Shown one piece after another: positions 1 to 10,715 of a stretch of 64,000 bases of DNA (its first letter is position 1; every line of letters starts with the position of its first letter). The notes under the pieces were generated by a model. The model was not told where the DNA came from and did no database searches. It was given only the letters and a program-made list of their open reading frames with translations. A program made the translations under genes and the position numbers. The DNA is from Physella acuta (taxonomy: Eukaryota > Mollusca > Gastropoda > Physidae): NCBI RefSeq assembly GCF_028476545.1, contig NW_026732754.1, positions 1-64,000 of the forward strand. The letters are read 5' to 3'.

Positions 1-435
1 TCTAAAAGCCAATGATTAACCCATGATACTTTAAGCAAGAGATTGATAACTATTCTTTAAAAAAGACGCTTCAAAATTTTTTTCTACAAAGCAATATTTA
101 CGGATTCCAAGTTATAATATTAGTCTTGTACTAGATTTTCCTAGATCTAGAGCCATTGTGGTCGTGATTTACAACACGGACGGGGGTCCGCGTTTTTTTG
201 TTTTAAATTTTAGAACCGACTTTCAATTTTCACCTATTTATTTACATGGTAAAAATTGCGTACACCAAATAGAAGATTGTCGATGGAGTTGTTAAAGTAC
301 CAGATGGTATAAAGTCGTAGGTTGCCGCCCCTGCTATGAATAATTATTAAACCATTAGTTAGGCCAGGAGTGTGGGGGGGGGGGCATTGATTGCTGTCTA
401 TCAGACGGGCAAAGGGTTAATGATTTTAACCATTG
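1..435. other. AT-rich sequence, no gene seen
   Basis: No reading frame with recognisable content on either strand. A short G run lies near 375-385. Nothing else stands out. Confidence 0.6.
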
Positions 436-745
436 GGAATGTCACTGATTGAAGCAGTTTGATGGGGCTATGATATGATTGAAATCACAAGACAATCCAA
501 TTATTGCAGCCATCATAAATGGTAATGATTGCAGCAGTAGTGGGCTAATGATTGAAATCGTCAGATAGGTTAATGATTGCAGGCAGTGTGATCAGCCAAT
601 GATTGAAATGATCAGATGGCTAAGGCCAATGATTTAAATAATCAGATGGGCTAAGACCAATGATTGAAATATCAGATGGGCTAAGGCCCAATGATTGAAA
701 TCATCAGATGGGCTAATGATTGAAATTATCAGATGGGCTAATTAT
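436..745. repeat. Degenerate minisatellite, ~25-33 bp unit
   Basis: Irregular repeats of a unit built from GATTGAAAT, CATCAGATGG and GCTAATGATTG. The copies become more regular toward 600-740. The 75-residue frame that starts inside it is an artefact of the array. Confidence 0.8.
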
Positions 746-1690
746 TTCACCCATGTAAAGAGGACAATGCTTCCATCCATGATATCACCACACCATCTCG
801 GACAGACCTGCCACAAACTGCCACCGTTCAATAATTTCCCCTCCCCCGAACCTGCTCGTTATCGTTATTTTTATCTGCTTGCCAGAGGTCACCCTGACCC
901 CCGCCGTCATCTTCGGCGATAAATTACGGTATAAATTAAAACCACTTTATAATTAACGGCAAGGTCTTGGAAATGGCGTCTTGATTTATTGGGCGGGCAT
1001 CCATCTCCACGCCCTTCCCCTCCCCATCAGGACAAAGAATTCAACTCTCCACCCCCTTCCTCCTCCCCACCCCTCTCCCTCCCCTCCACATGCCGTTGAA
1101 CAAGGCAGGTGTTTTGTCACTGGAGACTTTTTGTCCAGCTTGATGACTGCACCACAGCTATCCCCCCCCCCCCACCTTTTTTGGGTATGCATACGTTGGA
1201 CATTGCCAGGAAATGTGTTTGACAAAAAATAATTCACGTTGTTGTTTTACAACCTCTTACCCCCCCCCCCCCCCCACACACACACACATTCAAGTACCAC
1301 TGTCATCCCTTATAACCCATAATAGCATACACATACACTCCATTCTAACAATCCACCACAGATCTGAAAATCAACCCAATATACCACCATTCCAATAATC
1401 ACAACATACACCACCAATCCCACAATGCCCGATAGCTAGTAATAAATCCCGCTCTTTCCCTTATTGTTTTCGAATTTAAAAATGCTCAAATCTTATTTTA
1501 ATGATGAATTTTTGTAAATGATTGATTAGATATTCTTGCATTGTCATCGAAATTAGTTCATGCGGGAAAGCGAAATCTCCCGCTTTTTTTAGGTGGTTAA
1601 AAAAACTATCAGTTACACAATATTACTACAAATCCAAATACAGACACACATTGTGGCCTATGAAAAAAACTTATTGTGCACGGATTATTG
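746..1690. other. C-rich low-complexity sequence, no gene seen
   Basis: Contains several poly-C runs (near 1160 and 1260) and a short CA run. Opposite-strand frames here are composed of Pro/Gly/Ser from simple sequence and look non-coding. Confidence 0.5.
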
Positions 1691-1699
1691 TAGCTGATT

Positions 1700-1853
1700 G
1701 TGAATATTTGAGAACCCCCTACCCCCACTGGAGCATGTCTACCCCTACCCCCCCCCCCCTACCCGAACGAATTAGTTTATATAGAAAATATATACTTTTA
1801 CCCCTGTCACACGGGTGCACCCCCCCCCCCCCCAGTAAAAAGTCTGAAAGAAA
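1700..1853 (-). mobile_element. Degenerate copy of a hAT-type MITE
   Basis: The right part (poly-C, then GTCTGAAAGAAACACTG ending at 1853) matches the inverted orientation of the MITE at 22560-22734. The internal stretch with TATAGAAAATATATAC matches the copy at 23494-23637. The left boundary is approximate and no target duplication was confirmed. Family membership rests on visual similarity. Confidence 0.45.
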
Positions 1854-1910
1854 CACTGGCTGTATCACAAATCAACAACGTCGCTTTTCTAGTTCCCCTG
1901 TCCTCGCCAA

Positions 1911-1965
1911 CCCATAATCCCCACCCATAAACCCCACCCATAATCCCCACCCATAAACCTACATA
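1911..1965. repeat. Short tandem repeat, CCCACCCATAA-like
   Basis: Four to five imperfect copies of an 11-13 bp unit containing CCCACCCATAA. Confidence 0.7.
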
Positions 1966-2284
1966 CAACAAGGCAACATACTCTCTACCGTACATATTAC
2001 CCTGATAAGATTACCCTGATAAGAAATAACACTCTCTAACCTTTTTAAAACTTCGTTTATAAAGGATCGTTTCAGTTTAAAGTGATTCTAAAAATAGCAA
2101 CACCTTGAGTTTTTAACACCCTAGATATAAAACAATTTTTATTTTCGTCTACATTGTGCGAAACATACACAATCTTTAGTTTACAGAAGGAACAAAGAGA
2201 TTGAAATAGCGCTGTTTCTTTATCTGTTGGAGGTGGGTGTAGAAAGCATTTGCATAGAAAGATAAACTGCTATTATCACATCTA

Positions 2285-2465
2285 GGAAATAGTGTCCAAC
2301 TTTTTTTTCTTCATTGTAATGTTGGAATGTATTTCCTCCAACACAATTGAGTATAACTTGACAACTTTTTATGCGCCATATTTTATGCTGTTGACTCCGA
2401 TTTCAGCCTGCTTTTCTTTTTGGATTTGTTTCAATACATTTAATCCATCCAAAAATAAAATGCAA
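2285..2465 (+). repeat. Dispersed repeat, copy 1
   Basis: Shares an ordered set of blocks with 4478-4615: a T-rich start, TTCCTCCAACACAATT, GTTGACTCC, and TCAGCCTGCTTTTCTTTTTG. The two copies differ by substitutions and indels. They therefore represent an old interspersed repeat of unknown class rather than a gene. Confidence 0.6.
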
Positions 2466-3190
2466 GGCAAATATTCTTTGATTCTGGAGTTTTCTCTCCT
2501 AGAAGAGTTGTTGTCCCAGCTTCGAGCCACCTATGTCTGAACTCTGAACTTTTCGGTTTAGCAACCACGAGCTTTACCGATCCGACCACGCCGACCTCAC
2601 TTTGTCAAAATAATCTTTCCTAATCCTTAAAAGTTAATAGAGCCAAAGTATTTTTTTACGTTAATGGCAACACAATTATAGCGAATTCATGTTTCGAATA
2701 TTAACGTTTTACTCGTGACCTTAAAATAATATTAGTCTTAGGATGTCGAAATCGCGAAATGAGAAAATATCGAGCCAGTGGGGTGGGGGGGGGGGGGGGG
2801 GGTGACAACGTGTGTGTTTACAGAGATGAGTGATGAGTTTGTACTGGTGCGGGTGTACTCACTACTTGTGTGTGGACTCGGGTTTAATTTCACGCTTCAG
2901 TGGTGATGGGAAGATTCGGGATTTGGGGGGGGGGGGGGGGGGGGGGGGTAAACAAGGGAGGGACTGATTGGTCTCTTTGTAGAATGTAGACTGTCTCGTT
3001 TTGGCTGTCTTGTTATAGACTGTCTCGTTGTAGATTGTATCTTTGTAGGTTGTCTCTTTTTGGCTGTCTCGATGTAGATTGTCATCTTTGAAGAACTACT
3101 CTTTGTTGAGTGTCTATCTGGTTGTCGTATTTCTGGTTGTTGTTTAATCTTTGACTCCCTCGTATAGCAGGCTACTCCTATTTAAACGGG
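2466..3190. other. Low-complexity sequence with long G runs
   Basis: G runs occur near 2783-2802 and 2924-2948. A degenerate tandem of a roughly 16-bp unit (TGTCTCGTTGTAGATT-like) spans about 2985-3080. No credible gene. Confidence 0.5.
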
Positions 3191-3224
3191 TCTTGTTCTA
3201 GCTTGACTAGTTCTTTCCTTTCCT

Positions 3225-3400
3225 GATCATGTCTTGTCTATTCTTTTGTCCTGTCTTGTCTTGCCTTGTCTTGTCTTTAGTCTTGCCTTGTCTTGCCTTA
3301 TCTTGTGTCTTGTCTTATGTCTTGTCTCTTGTCTTGTCTTTTGTCATGTCTTGCCTTGTCTTGTCTCGTCTCGTCTCGTCTCGTCTTATCTAGTTCTTGT
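3225..3400. repeat. Microsatellite, CTTGT/CTCGT pentamers
   Basis: Many tandem copies of CTTGT and variants such as CTTGC, CTCGT and CTTAT. The Leu/Ser/Cys-rich 80-residue frame across it is a by-product. Confidence 0.85.
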
Positions 3401-3410
3401 CTCACAGTTC

Positions 3411-4477
3411 ATTGAACTCCTCTTAGCTTTAAATCATCCTATTTTAATCTCTATTTTATTTACTAACCCAGGTTGATAGACATCGTTACTGTAAGCCTGA
3501 ATTATTTAAAACCGATACAAACACTTTGAGAAAAAATTCTTATTCGGAGTGCTGTACCACTTAGCGAGCAATTAGCAACATATTTCGTAATTTTGCCATC
3601 CATTTATTTATGGTTTGACCTCCAGTCGACAAATATTATGTCATGTCGTAATGTATTATTCCTAATATATTAACAACGCCGTCTGTATAAATATCGCGAA
3701 TTCATGTAAACGCTTGAAAAAGACACAATATTTGCACAAATATGCAACCTTAATATATGAGTTCAGCTTAAAGATATTTTAAAAATATTTTTCAAAATTT
3801 CAAACTCCCTATTCATATTTAACAGCAATTCTGTCTGAAACTTAAATGCATCACCACGAAAATATATCTTCTAAAGCGGATCTTAAAATAATCTTTAAGA
3901 AAAAATGTTTTGTAATCAGAAAGGTAACTGGCACGTAGGTTAGGATTTCAGGCCATGACAAACACACCCTTCACCCCCCGGGCCCATGTCCGTCTTAAGG
4001 GTCAAGACAGCCATCTAATACCCCGGGCTTTGCTGTTATTTACACTACTGTATTCTCCAACACACACGGAATTTTCCGGTTAAAAATGTCAAAGGTTACG
4101 ATGACTTTAACCAGACTGGGTATTTAAAAAAAAAAAAAAGATTTATTTCAGTTTCGTTTTTTTTTCTTTGTTGTGATTTACACGTTTAAAGTTATTTATA
4201 GCTTAAAAATCAAACCCAGCGAAAAAAGGGGAGATTAAGGGAGATAATAGCAAAAAGGGCGATAACCCCTCCGCCATTGGGCAGGTGGAGGTGGGTCGGG
4301 ATGGGTTGGGATATGCAGAACGTGTGAGTCACGGGGTGAACGGACGGCAGACGATATGCAGAATGGTATGGATATTCGGCGCGGAATTAACTCTCCTGAC
4401 AAATTGATTGCTTCCCATTTTTTTTTCTTAAATTTAGAAGGAAGCGGCTCTCAAGCTTGTGGTCTTTGGTTAGTTTG
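3411..4477. other. AT-rich sequence, no gene seen
   Basis: No gene or clear repeat found. Poly-A and poly-T runs lie near 4125-4170. Confidence 0.5.
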
Positions 4478-4615
4478 TCTTCTTCTTCTTCTTTCGTTCT
4501 CGATTGTAAAGTTGGAAGGGATTCCCTCCAACACAATTAAGTATTACGTGTCAAATAGGCCGTTGACTCCAATATCAGCCTGCTTTTCTTTTTGGATTTT
4601 CTTAATATAAAAAAT
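4478..4615 (+). repeat. Dispersed repeat, copy 2
   Basis: Partner of 2285-2465. It carries the same ordered blocks (TCCCTCCAACACAATTAAG, GTTGACTCC, TCAGCCTGCTTTTCTTTTTG) with clear divergence. Confidence 0.6.
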
Positions 4616-4839
4616 CAAACATGAAGAGGTAATAAAATAAAGACACATTTAAAAAAAAATTAAACCACTAATACGCCGATTATAGCACTAATCCTGGCGG
4701 CCCACGAAATTTTCCCGGTGTCGATTTTCGGTTTCCCGACGGCCTAGTCAATGGTTATATTAATTTTTGCTTCAACATTCGTAAGCAACTAACGTTTGTT
4801 GGATGCTTAAAAAGAAAAGTTTTTCTGAAATGGAGCATG

Positions 4840-4960
4840 AAATCTGAATCCGATGCTCCATCTGGATCGGGATCCGAACCCATGACTCCCCACGGCACTG
4901 TTTAGCCTTGACCTTTAACGCCATGTTTGACATGTAAGCACTCCGACGAGTAGGTTTTTC
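4840..4960 (-). mobile_element. Possible tRNA-derived SINE fragment
   Basis: On the minus strand a B-box-like GGTTCGGATCCCGATCC lies roughly 50 bases after a weak A-box-like segment. It resembles the SINE heads elsewhere in the window only weakly and no tail was found. It could be chance. Confidence 0.25.
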
Positions 4961-5930
4961 TGTAAAGAGGATATTCAGCTATTGTCACACGACGCAGTCG
5001 GATTAGTTGAGACTGACCTATAACCTATGTGATCGCCAACTGAACTCCGACATTTTATAACACAATGGACAATTTTTATACCTCGAAAAGTCCACATATA
5101 GAGAAGTGCTTATTTGCGTCAAAGGTAATAAATAAATTCTCGCCACATATACACAAAGAGTGCAAAAAAAAACAAAAAAACTTCTAATTTCAACACTCCG
5201 CATAAGATAATTCTTGACCTAAAATGTATACAATATCCACTTTTATTTTATTACCAACATCAAAAGAATATATGTATACACATACGGTCAATATTTCAAC
5301 GAAATAATAAGCTTAAAAATAATTTCCAAACCAGCTGTTTTCCGGATTTTCCCCATCTATTTATAGAAATACAACAAAGCCTCGCACATAAACTGCTCCG
5401 TTTTTAGCGACCCTTGTGTTCAGACGCGAAAAAAAAATGCAGGAGAATTCCTTTGAAGTTTTTTTTTCTTCCGTCCTGTGAACTATCACATCTGTTGTAC
5501 GAAAATATAGCGCGGAACAAGGGTAGGATCAGTTTAGGGTTAGCCGTACCGTCATGTGTTTTAGGAGAACTGAGTGTTACACTGATACTACAGTGGTTCT
5601 TCTTACCTGTGTAAAGGGCAAGGAACTTGTTGAAAAACATGGATGCGAATTTAAAACTTAACGGGGTAAATTAGTTACGTGAAAAAATTGTAGAATGTTT
5701 TACGTTTTCGGCAATCCATTATGGTTAGGTAAAAACGGAAAACGGTGCAAACAGAAAAATCATAAACTTTAATTTTGTAATTTTTTCTTAGAAAAGTGTT
5801 TTATTATGCTACAATGTACACGTGGTCATTATTAGCCAAAGCCAATTAAATGTTCGATTTAATATAAACAAAAATGCCCATGGGCGTTTTTTTTTTGTTC
5901 GCAGTTTTCCGTTGCGCATTTCAGGACACC
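4961..5930. other. AT-rich sequence, no confirmed gene
   Basis: Nothing recognisable apart from a possible minus-strand first exon near 5600-5640, which is described as a finding. Confidence 0.4.
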
Positions 5931-6436
5931 GAGTCATTCAATAGAGACTTGATAAAAACCGAAGAAGAAGAACATCACAGTTCCCCAAATGTCCTCGCGA
6001 TACAGGTTTAGAACCGCATTTTTCCGGTCACCGATTTCTTTAATAGAGTCATGCTAAGAACGAAGAAGAAGAAGAACATCACAGTTTCCCATATGTCCTC
6101 GCGATACAGGTTTAGAACCGCATTTTTTCCGGTCACCGATTTCTTTAATAGAGTCATGCTAAGAACGAAGAAGAAGAAGAACATCACAGTTTCCCATATG
6201 TCCTCGCGATACAGGTTTAGAACCGCATTTTTCCGGTCACCGATTTCTTTAATAGAGTCATGCTAAGAACGAAGAAGAAGAAGAACATCACAGTTTCCCA
6301 TATGTCCTCGCGATACAGGTTTAGAACCGCATTTTTCCGGTCACCGATTTCTTTAATAGAGTCATGCTAAGAACGAAGAAGAAGAAGAACATCACAGTTT
6401 CCCATATGTCCTCGCGATACAGGTTTAGAACCGCCG
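5931..6436. repeat. Tandem array, ~104 bp unit, about 5 copies
   Basis: The unit holds a GAAGAAGAAGAAGAAC run, CATCACAGTTTCCCATATG, TCCTCGCGATACAGG and CCGGTCACCGATTTC. The first copy is divergent and the later ones are almost identical. Small frames recurring at 313-bp intervals (three units) are shadows of the array. Confidence 0.9.
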
Positions 6437-6640
6437 GCCCTCAAATAACCGCCATGTCGATTCCAGTAATTAACATCGGTGTTATAATTAAACCGCTTGA
6501 GACGATCGCGTACTCGGCCATTGATTGGATGTCGGCCGTGTCACGTGGCAGCTGATGAAACTTCCGGGATGAGCGGCGTATGTGTGATCAAAGACCACAA
6601 GTTCAAATGTTGCGAGATCGAATACGATTAAAGTACTAAA
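6437..6640. promoter_or_regulatory. Promoter-like motif cluster
   Basis: Immediately after the tandem array lie a CCATTGATTGG (inverted CCAAT), an E-box CACGTG in GTCACGTGGC, and an ETS-like ACTTCCGGGA, in sequence with more CpG than its surroundings. No exon could be attached, so this is a motif observation only. Confidence 0.25.
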
Positions 6641-6699
6641 CGATGTTAGCCATGTGTGCTTAGTCGGGTTTGGTACTTCCGTGTTGTTCGGTGGTATGA

Positions 6700-7366
6700 T
6701 GTAAAGTGAATCGATATGGGGTTAGGGTCAGGAGAGTGATTAGCGGTTGGGGTCATAGAATGTAAGGTTGGGGTTAGGGTCAGTTGAGTGATTAGTGGTT
6801 GGGGTTATGGAATGTAAGGTTGGGGTGGGGGGAATGATCAGGGGTTGGGGGTCAGGGGTCAGTAGAGTGATCAAGGGTTGGGATCAAGAATGAGAGGCTG
6901 GGGTTAGGGTCAGGAGATAGGTCAATGGTTTGGAGTCAGGGGAGTGAACAGTGGTTTGGGGTCAGGGGTTGGGGTCAGGGGAGTGAACAGTGGTTTGGGG
7001 TCAGGGGTTGGGGTCAGGGGAGTGAACAGTGGTTTGGGGTCAGGGGTTGGGGTCAGGGGAGTGAACAGTGGTTTGGGGTCAGGGGTTGGGGTCAGGAGAG
7101 TGAACAGTGGTTTGGGGTCAGGGGTTGGGGTCAGGGGAGTGAACAGTGGTTTGGGGTCAGGGGTTGGGGTCAGGGGAGTGAACAGTGGTTTGGGGTCAGG
7201 GGTTGGGGTCAGGGGAGTGATCAGAGATTGGAGTCATATAATGTTAGGCTGGGGTTAGTGTCAGGGGAGGGATCAGGGGTTTGGGGTCAGGGGAGTTCGG
7301 GGGTTGGGGTCAAGAATAGAGGCTGGGGTTAGGGTCATGGGAGCGATCGGGGGTTGGGGTCATGGG
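6700..7366. repeat. G-rich minisatellite with a 39-bp core array
   Basis: A clean array of a 39-bp unit (AGTGAACAGTGGTTTGGGGT followed by CAGGGGTTGGGGTCAGGGG) runs from about 6941 to 7226 with seven to eight near-identical copies. Degenerate GGGGTYAGGGT sequence lies on both sides. The unit is divisible by three, so long repetitive frames appear by chance. The Polinton is inserted in this array, and related sequence resumes at 20695-20740. Confidence 0.9.
7361..7366. repeat. Left target-site duplication of the Polinton
   Basis: CATGGG directly precedes the element and recurs exactly at 20689-20694. Six bases is the usual Polinton duplication length. Confidence 0.9.
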
Positions 7367-7634
7367 AGTAGTATAGTAGGTCCCCTTTGGGTATTATTGA
7401 GGAGGAGGAGGGGGAGGCGGAGGAGGGACACTTGTTTGATTATTTTGACCGTTATTGATTGATTTTTTGCCCACCTGTTGCATATTTTGACCGTTATTGA
7501 TGGATTTTTTGACCACCTGTTGATTATTTAACCCGTTATTGATTGATTCTCGACCACCTGTTGATTTATGTCCCTGTTTTTTGACCAACTATTGATTTTT
7601 AGCCCGTTGTTGATTGTTCATTAAACAACTGTTG

Positions 7635-7920
7635 ATTATTTTGACTAGTAGGTTATTGTTTTGATCGGTATGTTGACCACTTGACCACTTGTTGACCAAA
7701 ACGATTATCATAGAGGAGGAGGAGGTTATTGTTTTGATCAATTGATCGATATATTGACCAGTTGACCAACTGACCACATTATTTTGACTAGTAGGTTATT
7801 GTTTTGATCGGTATGTTGACCACTTGACCACTTGTTGACCAAAACGATTATCATAGAGGAGGAGGAGGTTATTGTTTTGATCAATTGATCGATATATTGA
7901 CCAGTTGACCAACTGACCAC
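7635..7920. repeat. Tandem duplication (143-bp unit) in the left arm
   Basis: Two copies of a 143-bp unit containing ATTTTGACTAGTAGGTTATT, a GAGGAGGAGGAGG stretch and GATCAATTGATCGATATATT. The right arm has a single copy at about 20281-20424. The expansion therefore postdates the last homogenisation of the arms, or it has not been copied across. Confidence 0.9.
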
Positions 7921-8572
7921 TTGAGCTATTGTTTTATTAATGGTTAAATAATAATGTTATACATTTTGTTGACCAGTGGACCAACTGACCAGTAGTTGAC
8001 CAGATGATCAGTTTATCGGTTGTTGACCAGTTGCCCATTTGTTGGTTGTTTTTATTGACCTGGACGACAGTCCGGCTTTAACAGTATATCGTAAAATAGT
8101 ATTTCACCACCCTCCAGTGAGGGTGTGGGTGGGGGTGACGCGGGTGAAACCCGGGGTCGGGTGGGGGAGGTGGTAGCAGGTGGTACCCCGTCCCTTTGTG
8201 TGTTGCAATCTCATTCTCCCTTTGTCTGACGTCTGTGTGACCATGTCCTTTTGTGTGCCGCTACTCGCGTCATACTCAAAGGCAGGTGCCCTACCCCATT
8301 GTCTAATCCAACTCACGCGCCTTTACTATCGATTTTTTTTTTAAAAGTCATGTTTAAACATGTTGACCGTATAAAATCTTTGTTGAATAGGACTGGTGGA
8401 TGTCGAATTCTACTCGTCTTAATATAAAGAGATACATCACGTACCAACAGCCGGGCGGTTATTGCCCCCTTCCTGGTTTCTACTTGGTTGTTGTGTTTAT
8501 GGCTGGCGTTTATTTACACACACACACACAACTTACACACAACTTATATCACAACAAAAGACTTCTTATATT

Positions 8573-8848
8573 TTATGAATTTATTTCAACTTTCTCCAAG
8601 TCATCAAACGCTTTTAAAATATCATATCTCAGGGCGAGTAAACGTTCAAAGGCTATACGAGAGAGATTTATTCCAGAATTATTAGGAAATTTAAGATCTG
8701 TACCATCCATAAGATCTCTAAGATTTAAAGTGTTTTTGTTCATGAATTGACTAACGATAGCTACTTTATAACCACTGTCATTCGTCGTTCGTATTTCCGT
8801 CACTTTATTACTATTCCGGGCGACAAGTAACCAATCTTCACTAGACAT
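8573..8848 (-). CDS. 91-residue PC4-like protein, left-arm copy
   Basis: Identical in translation to the copy at 19349-19624 because it lies within the inverted repeat, and it reads outward toward the left end. The role is inferred to be single-stranded-DNA binding; see the right-arm copy for the motif argument. The sequence upstream differs between the copies beyond the arm edge at 8984, so the two may be expressed differently. The ATG at 8848 was chosen because it matches the protease/ATG overlap of the right copy. Confidence 0.6.
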   Translation of the reverse strand: MSSEDWLLVARNSNKVTEIRTTNDSGYKVAIVSQFMNKNTLNLRDLMDGTDLKFPNNSGINLSRIAFERLLALRYDILKAFDDLEKVEINS

Positions 8849-8984
8849 CTTGAAAGCGCCGAAATAAACGTTTATAAGTAGTCCCAATAAGTGCAAGTGT
8901 TAAACGTGATATAAGTCGATCGTTAATATATTGTCGAGCCGGTGACGGTGAAAAAGGATGGAGAATAAGTTTTAGGCTAGCTCC

Positions 8985-9720
8985 ATCAAAAACAAAATAA
9001 ACCGCGAACGGTTAGTAGTGTAGTTCAACGACCTCCTGAAATCGCGGGTGATGCAGCACGCGCCCACCTTCTTTTGTATTCTGTGAGGTCAATAACCTTT
9101 GTATAAACATCCGCGTTGTCTGCTTATAGAATAGTCGATAAAAATTACGGCACTAAACTCGGGACCAATCGTAAGTGTTAAAACACGCGCCCGTCAATCC
9201 TGGTATGCAGTACACAATGGCCCGCTCCACCCTTCCCCTTGTTTACACCCGCGGTGTCTGCGTATAGAATTTTGAATAAATTTAGCATGTAGTAATGTTT
9301 ACAAATTCCACGCACAACCGAAACACGGCACGCGTCGACCGCCCATTGTATTCTGTGAGGACAATACCCATTGTATGGGTAGCTGAGGGGCGGATAATAG
9401 GCTTTGAAAACCCGACCGCGTCTTGGTCCAAAGGGACGACTCGTTTCACTGCGCAAGCGTGAAACAGGCGATATAAAGAAATTAGATTTTTTGATTTTAT
9501 GTATCAAGCAGGTGATGAGGTATGTTTTGTTTTTAAACCAAGGATCGGAGGGAGAGTTCAATGACCTCCACATCTGCGTGACACACGCCTGCATAATTAG
9601 ACCACGCGTTCATAGTGAGGCTTTATGTTTTTGTTTTTTAAACCAAGGATTGCAGTAGAGTTCAACGACCTCCACATCTGCGTTACCCACGCCTGCATAA
9701 TTGACCCACGCGTTCATAAA
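8985..9720. promoter_or_regulatory. Non-coding upstream region of the Polinton, possibly divergent
   Basis: Lies between the outward-reading left-arm gene and the plus-strand polymerase leader. Two copies of a roughly 106-bp direct repeat (9550-9612 and 9656-9718) share GACCTCCACATCTGCGT and CACGCCTGCATAATT; a third partial match lies near 9017. The 138-residue minus-strand frame here has no recognisable features and is probably not a gene. A divergent promoter role is inference from layout. Confidence 0.45.
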
Positions 9721-9925
9721 GTATAAATTCAGACGAAATTTTACTTCAAACACTACTTCTCAAGACTTCAACTCATCTTCACGTCCAGCCAACCAACCAT
9801 CCTGCTACGGACTACATACCTTGTGATACCGCGTCCACTGAACTAACTATACTGCTACGGACCGCATACTTTGGCATTCCGAGTTCACTTCATCTTAGAC
9901 ATTCACATCATCCAGCACTAAGGTA
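9720..9925 (+). promoter_or_regulatory. TATA box and leader upstream of the polymerase gene
   Basis: AGTATAAATTC at 9719-9729 is a good TATA box. The sequence after it is C/A-rich and unlike the surrounding AT-rich DNA. It contains two related CTGCTACGGAC segments (from 9802 and 9851) and ends at a GTAAGG donor-like site near 9922. A transcribed leader is the simplest reading. Confidence 0.5.
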
Positions 9926-9999
9926 AGGTTAATATTTTTATTTTTTATTATATATATATGTATATATATTCTTTTAAGGGAGTTAACTCAGCGAATATA

Positions 10000-10495
10000 A
10001 AGATACGTTTATTCCCTTTAATAAAATTTTATTTATTTATTTTCTTGTAGTCAAATGCATTCGCTTTAATTTGTAATATACACCCAACCCAGCCATTATA
10101 TTACTAATGAAGTTACGTTTATTCCCTTTAATAAAATTTTTTATTTATTTACTTTCTTGTAGTCCAATGTATTCGCTTTAATTTGTAATATACACCCAAC
10201 CCAACCATTATATTACTAATGAAGATACGTTTATTCCCTTTAATTAAATCTTATTTACTTTCTTGTAGTCCAATGTATTCGCTTTAATTTGTAATATACA
10301 CCCAACCCAGCCATTATATTACTAATGAAGATAGGTTTATACCCTTTAATTAAATCTTATTTATTTTCTTGGAGTTAAATGTACTAGCTTTAATTTGTAA
10401 TGTACACCTCCCCCACCCCTAGATTACTAATGAAGCTACGCTTATACCCTTTTAATTAAATCTTATTTATCTTTTTAAATTAATAGTCGAATGTA
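10000..10495 (+). repeat. Tandem array, ~105-120 bp unit, inside the Polinton
   Basis: Four to five diverged copies. Each contains ACGTTTATTCCCTTTAAT, a T-rich run ending TTTCTTGTAGTC (acceptor-like), TTCGCTTTAATTTGTAATAT and ACACCCAACCCA. Partial sequence related to the unit reappears at 11000-11080. Non-coding. Confidence 0.8.
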
Positions 10496-10504
10496 TTTGC
10501 TTTA

Positions 10505-10715
10505 CTGTTAATCTGTAAGTTACGAGTTCGAATCCGGACTCAAGACAGTAAATCGCCCCTGAGTACTTTTGTTGTCTTGCCTTACGTTAGGGAAAGTAAA
10601 TAGTGCTGACCACACTAGCTCTTCATAAATTGAAGCTACAGAAACAAGTGAACTCTACTGCACTTGTCCTATATACCAGCAGCTTTGAAAAGGGAACTTT
10701 ATTTTTTTACCCTTT
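10505..10715 (+). mobile_element. tRNA-derived SINE inserted in the Polinton
   Basis: Begins just before the B box (GAGTTCGAATCCGGACTC), so the tRNA head is incomplete. It continues with the family's conserved body: CGCCCCTGAGTAC, TTACGTTAGGGAAAGTAAA, GCTGACCACACTA and GTGAACTCTACTGCACTTG. Same family as 37552-37800 and 52774-52975. Long poly-T runs follow at 10762-10818. Confidence 0.8.

Larger units (their letters stand above)
7367..8984 (+). repeat. Left terminal inverted repeat of the Polinton
   Basis: About 1618 bp, the reverse complement of 19213-20688. The inner edge is the ...GGCTAGCTCC motif at 8984. It holds a Gly/Glu-type GGAGGA tract, repeats of TTGACCA/TGGTCAA sequence, and a complete copy of the 91-codon gene. 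It is 142 bp longer than the right arm because of a tandem duplication at about 7635-7920. Confidence 0.95.

Noticed and set aside
6925-7332. 135- and 104-residue Gly/Trp/Val-rich repeat proteins
   Set aside because: The 39-bp repeat is a multiple of three, so frames stay open by chance. Two phases are open at once.
6690-7366. Telomere-like TTAGGG sequence
   Set aside because: GGTTAGGGT occurs only within a longer, irregular G-rich minisatellite. There is no run of exact hexamers.
9178-9594. 138-residue minus-strand frame in the Polinton upstream region
   Set aside because: No domain, unusual composition, and overlap with direct repeats that look regulatory. It does not resemble any Polinton protein known to me.
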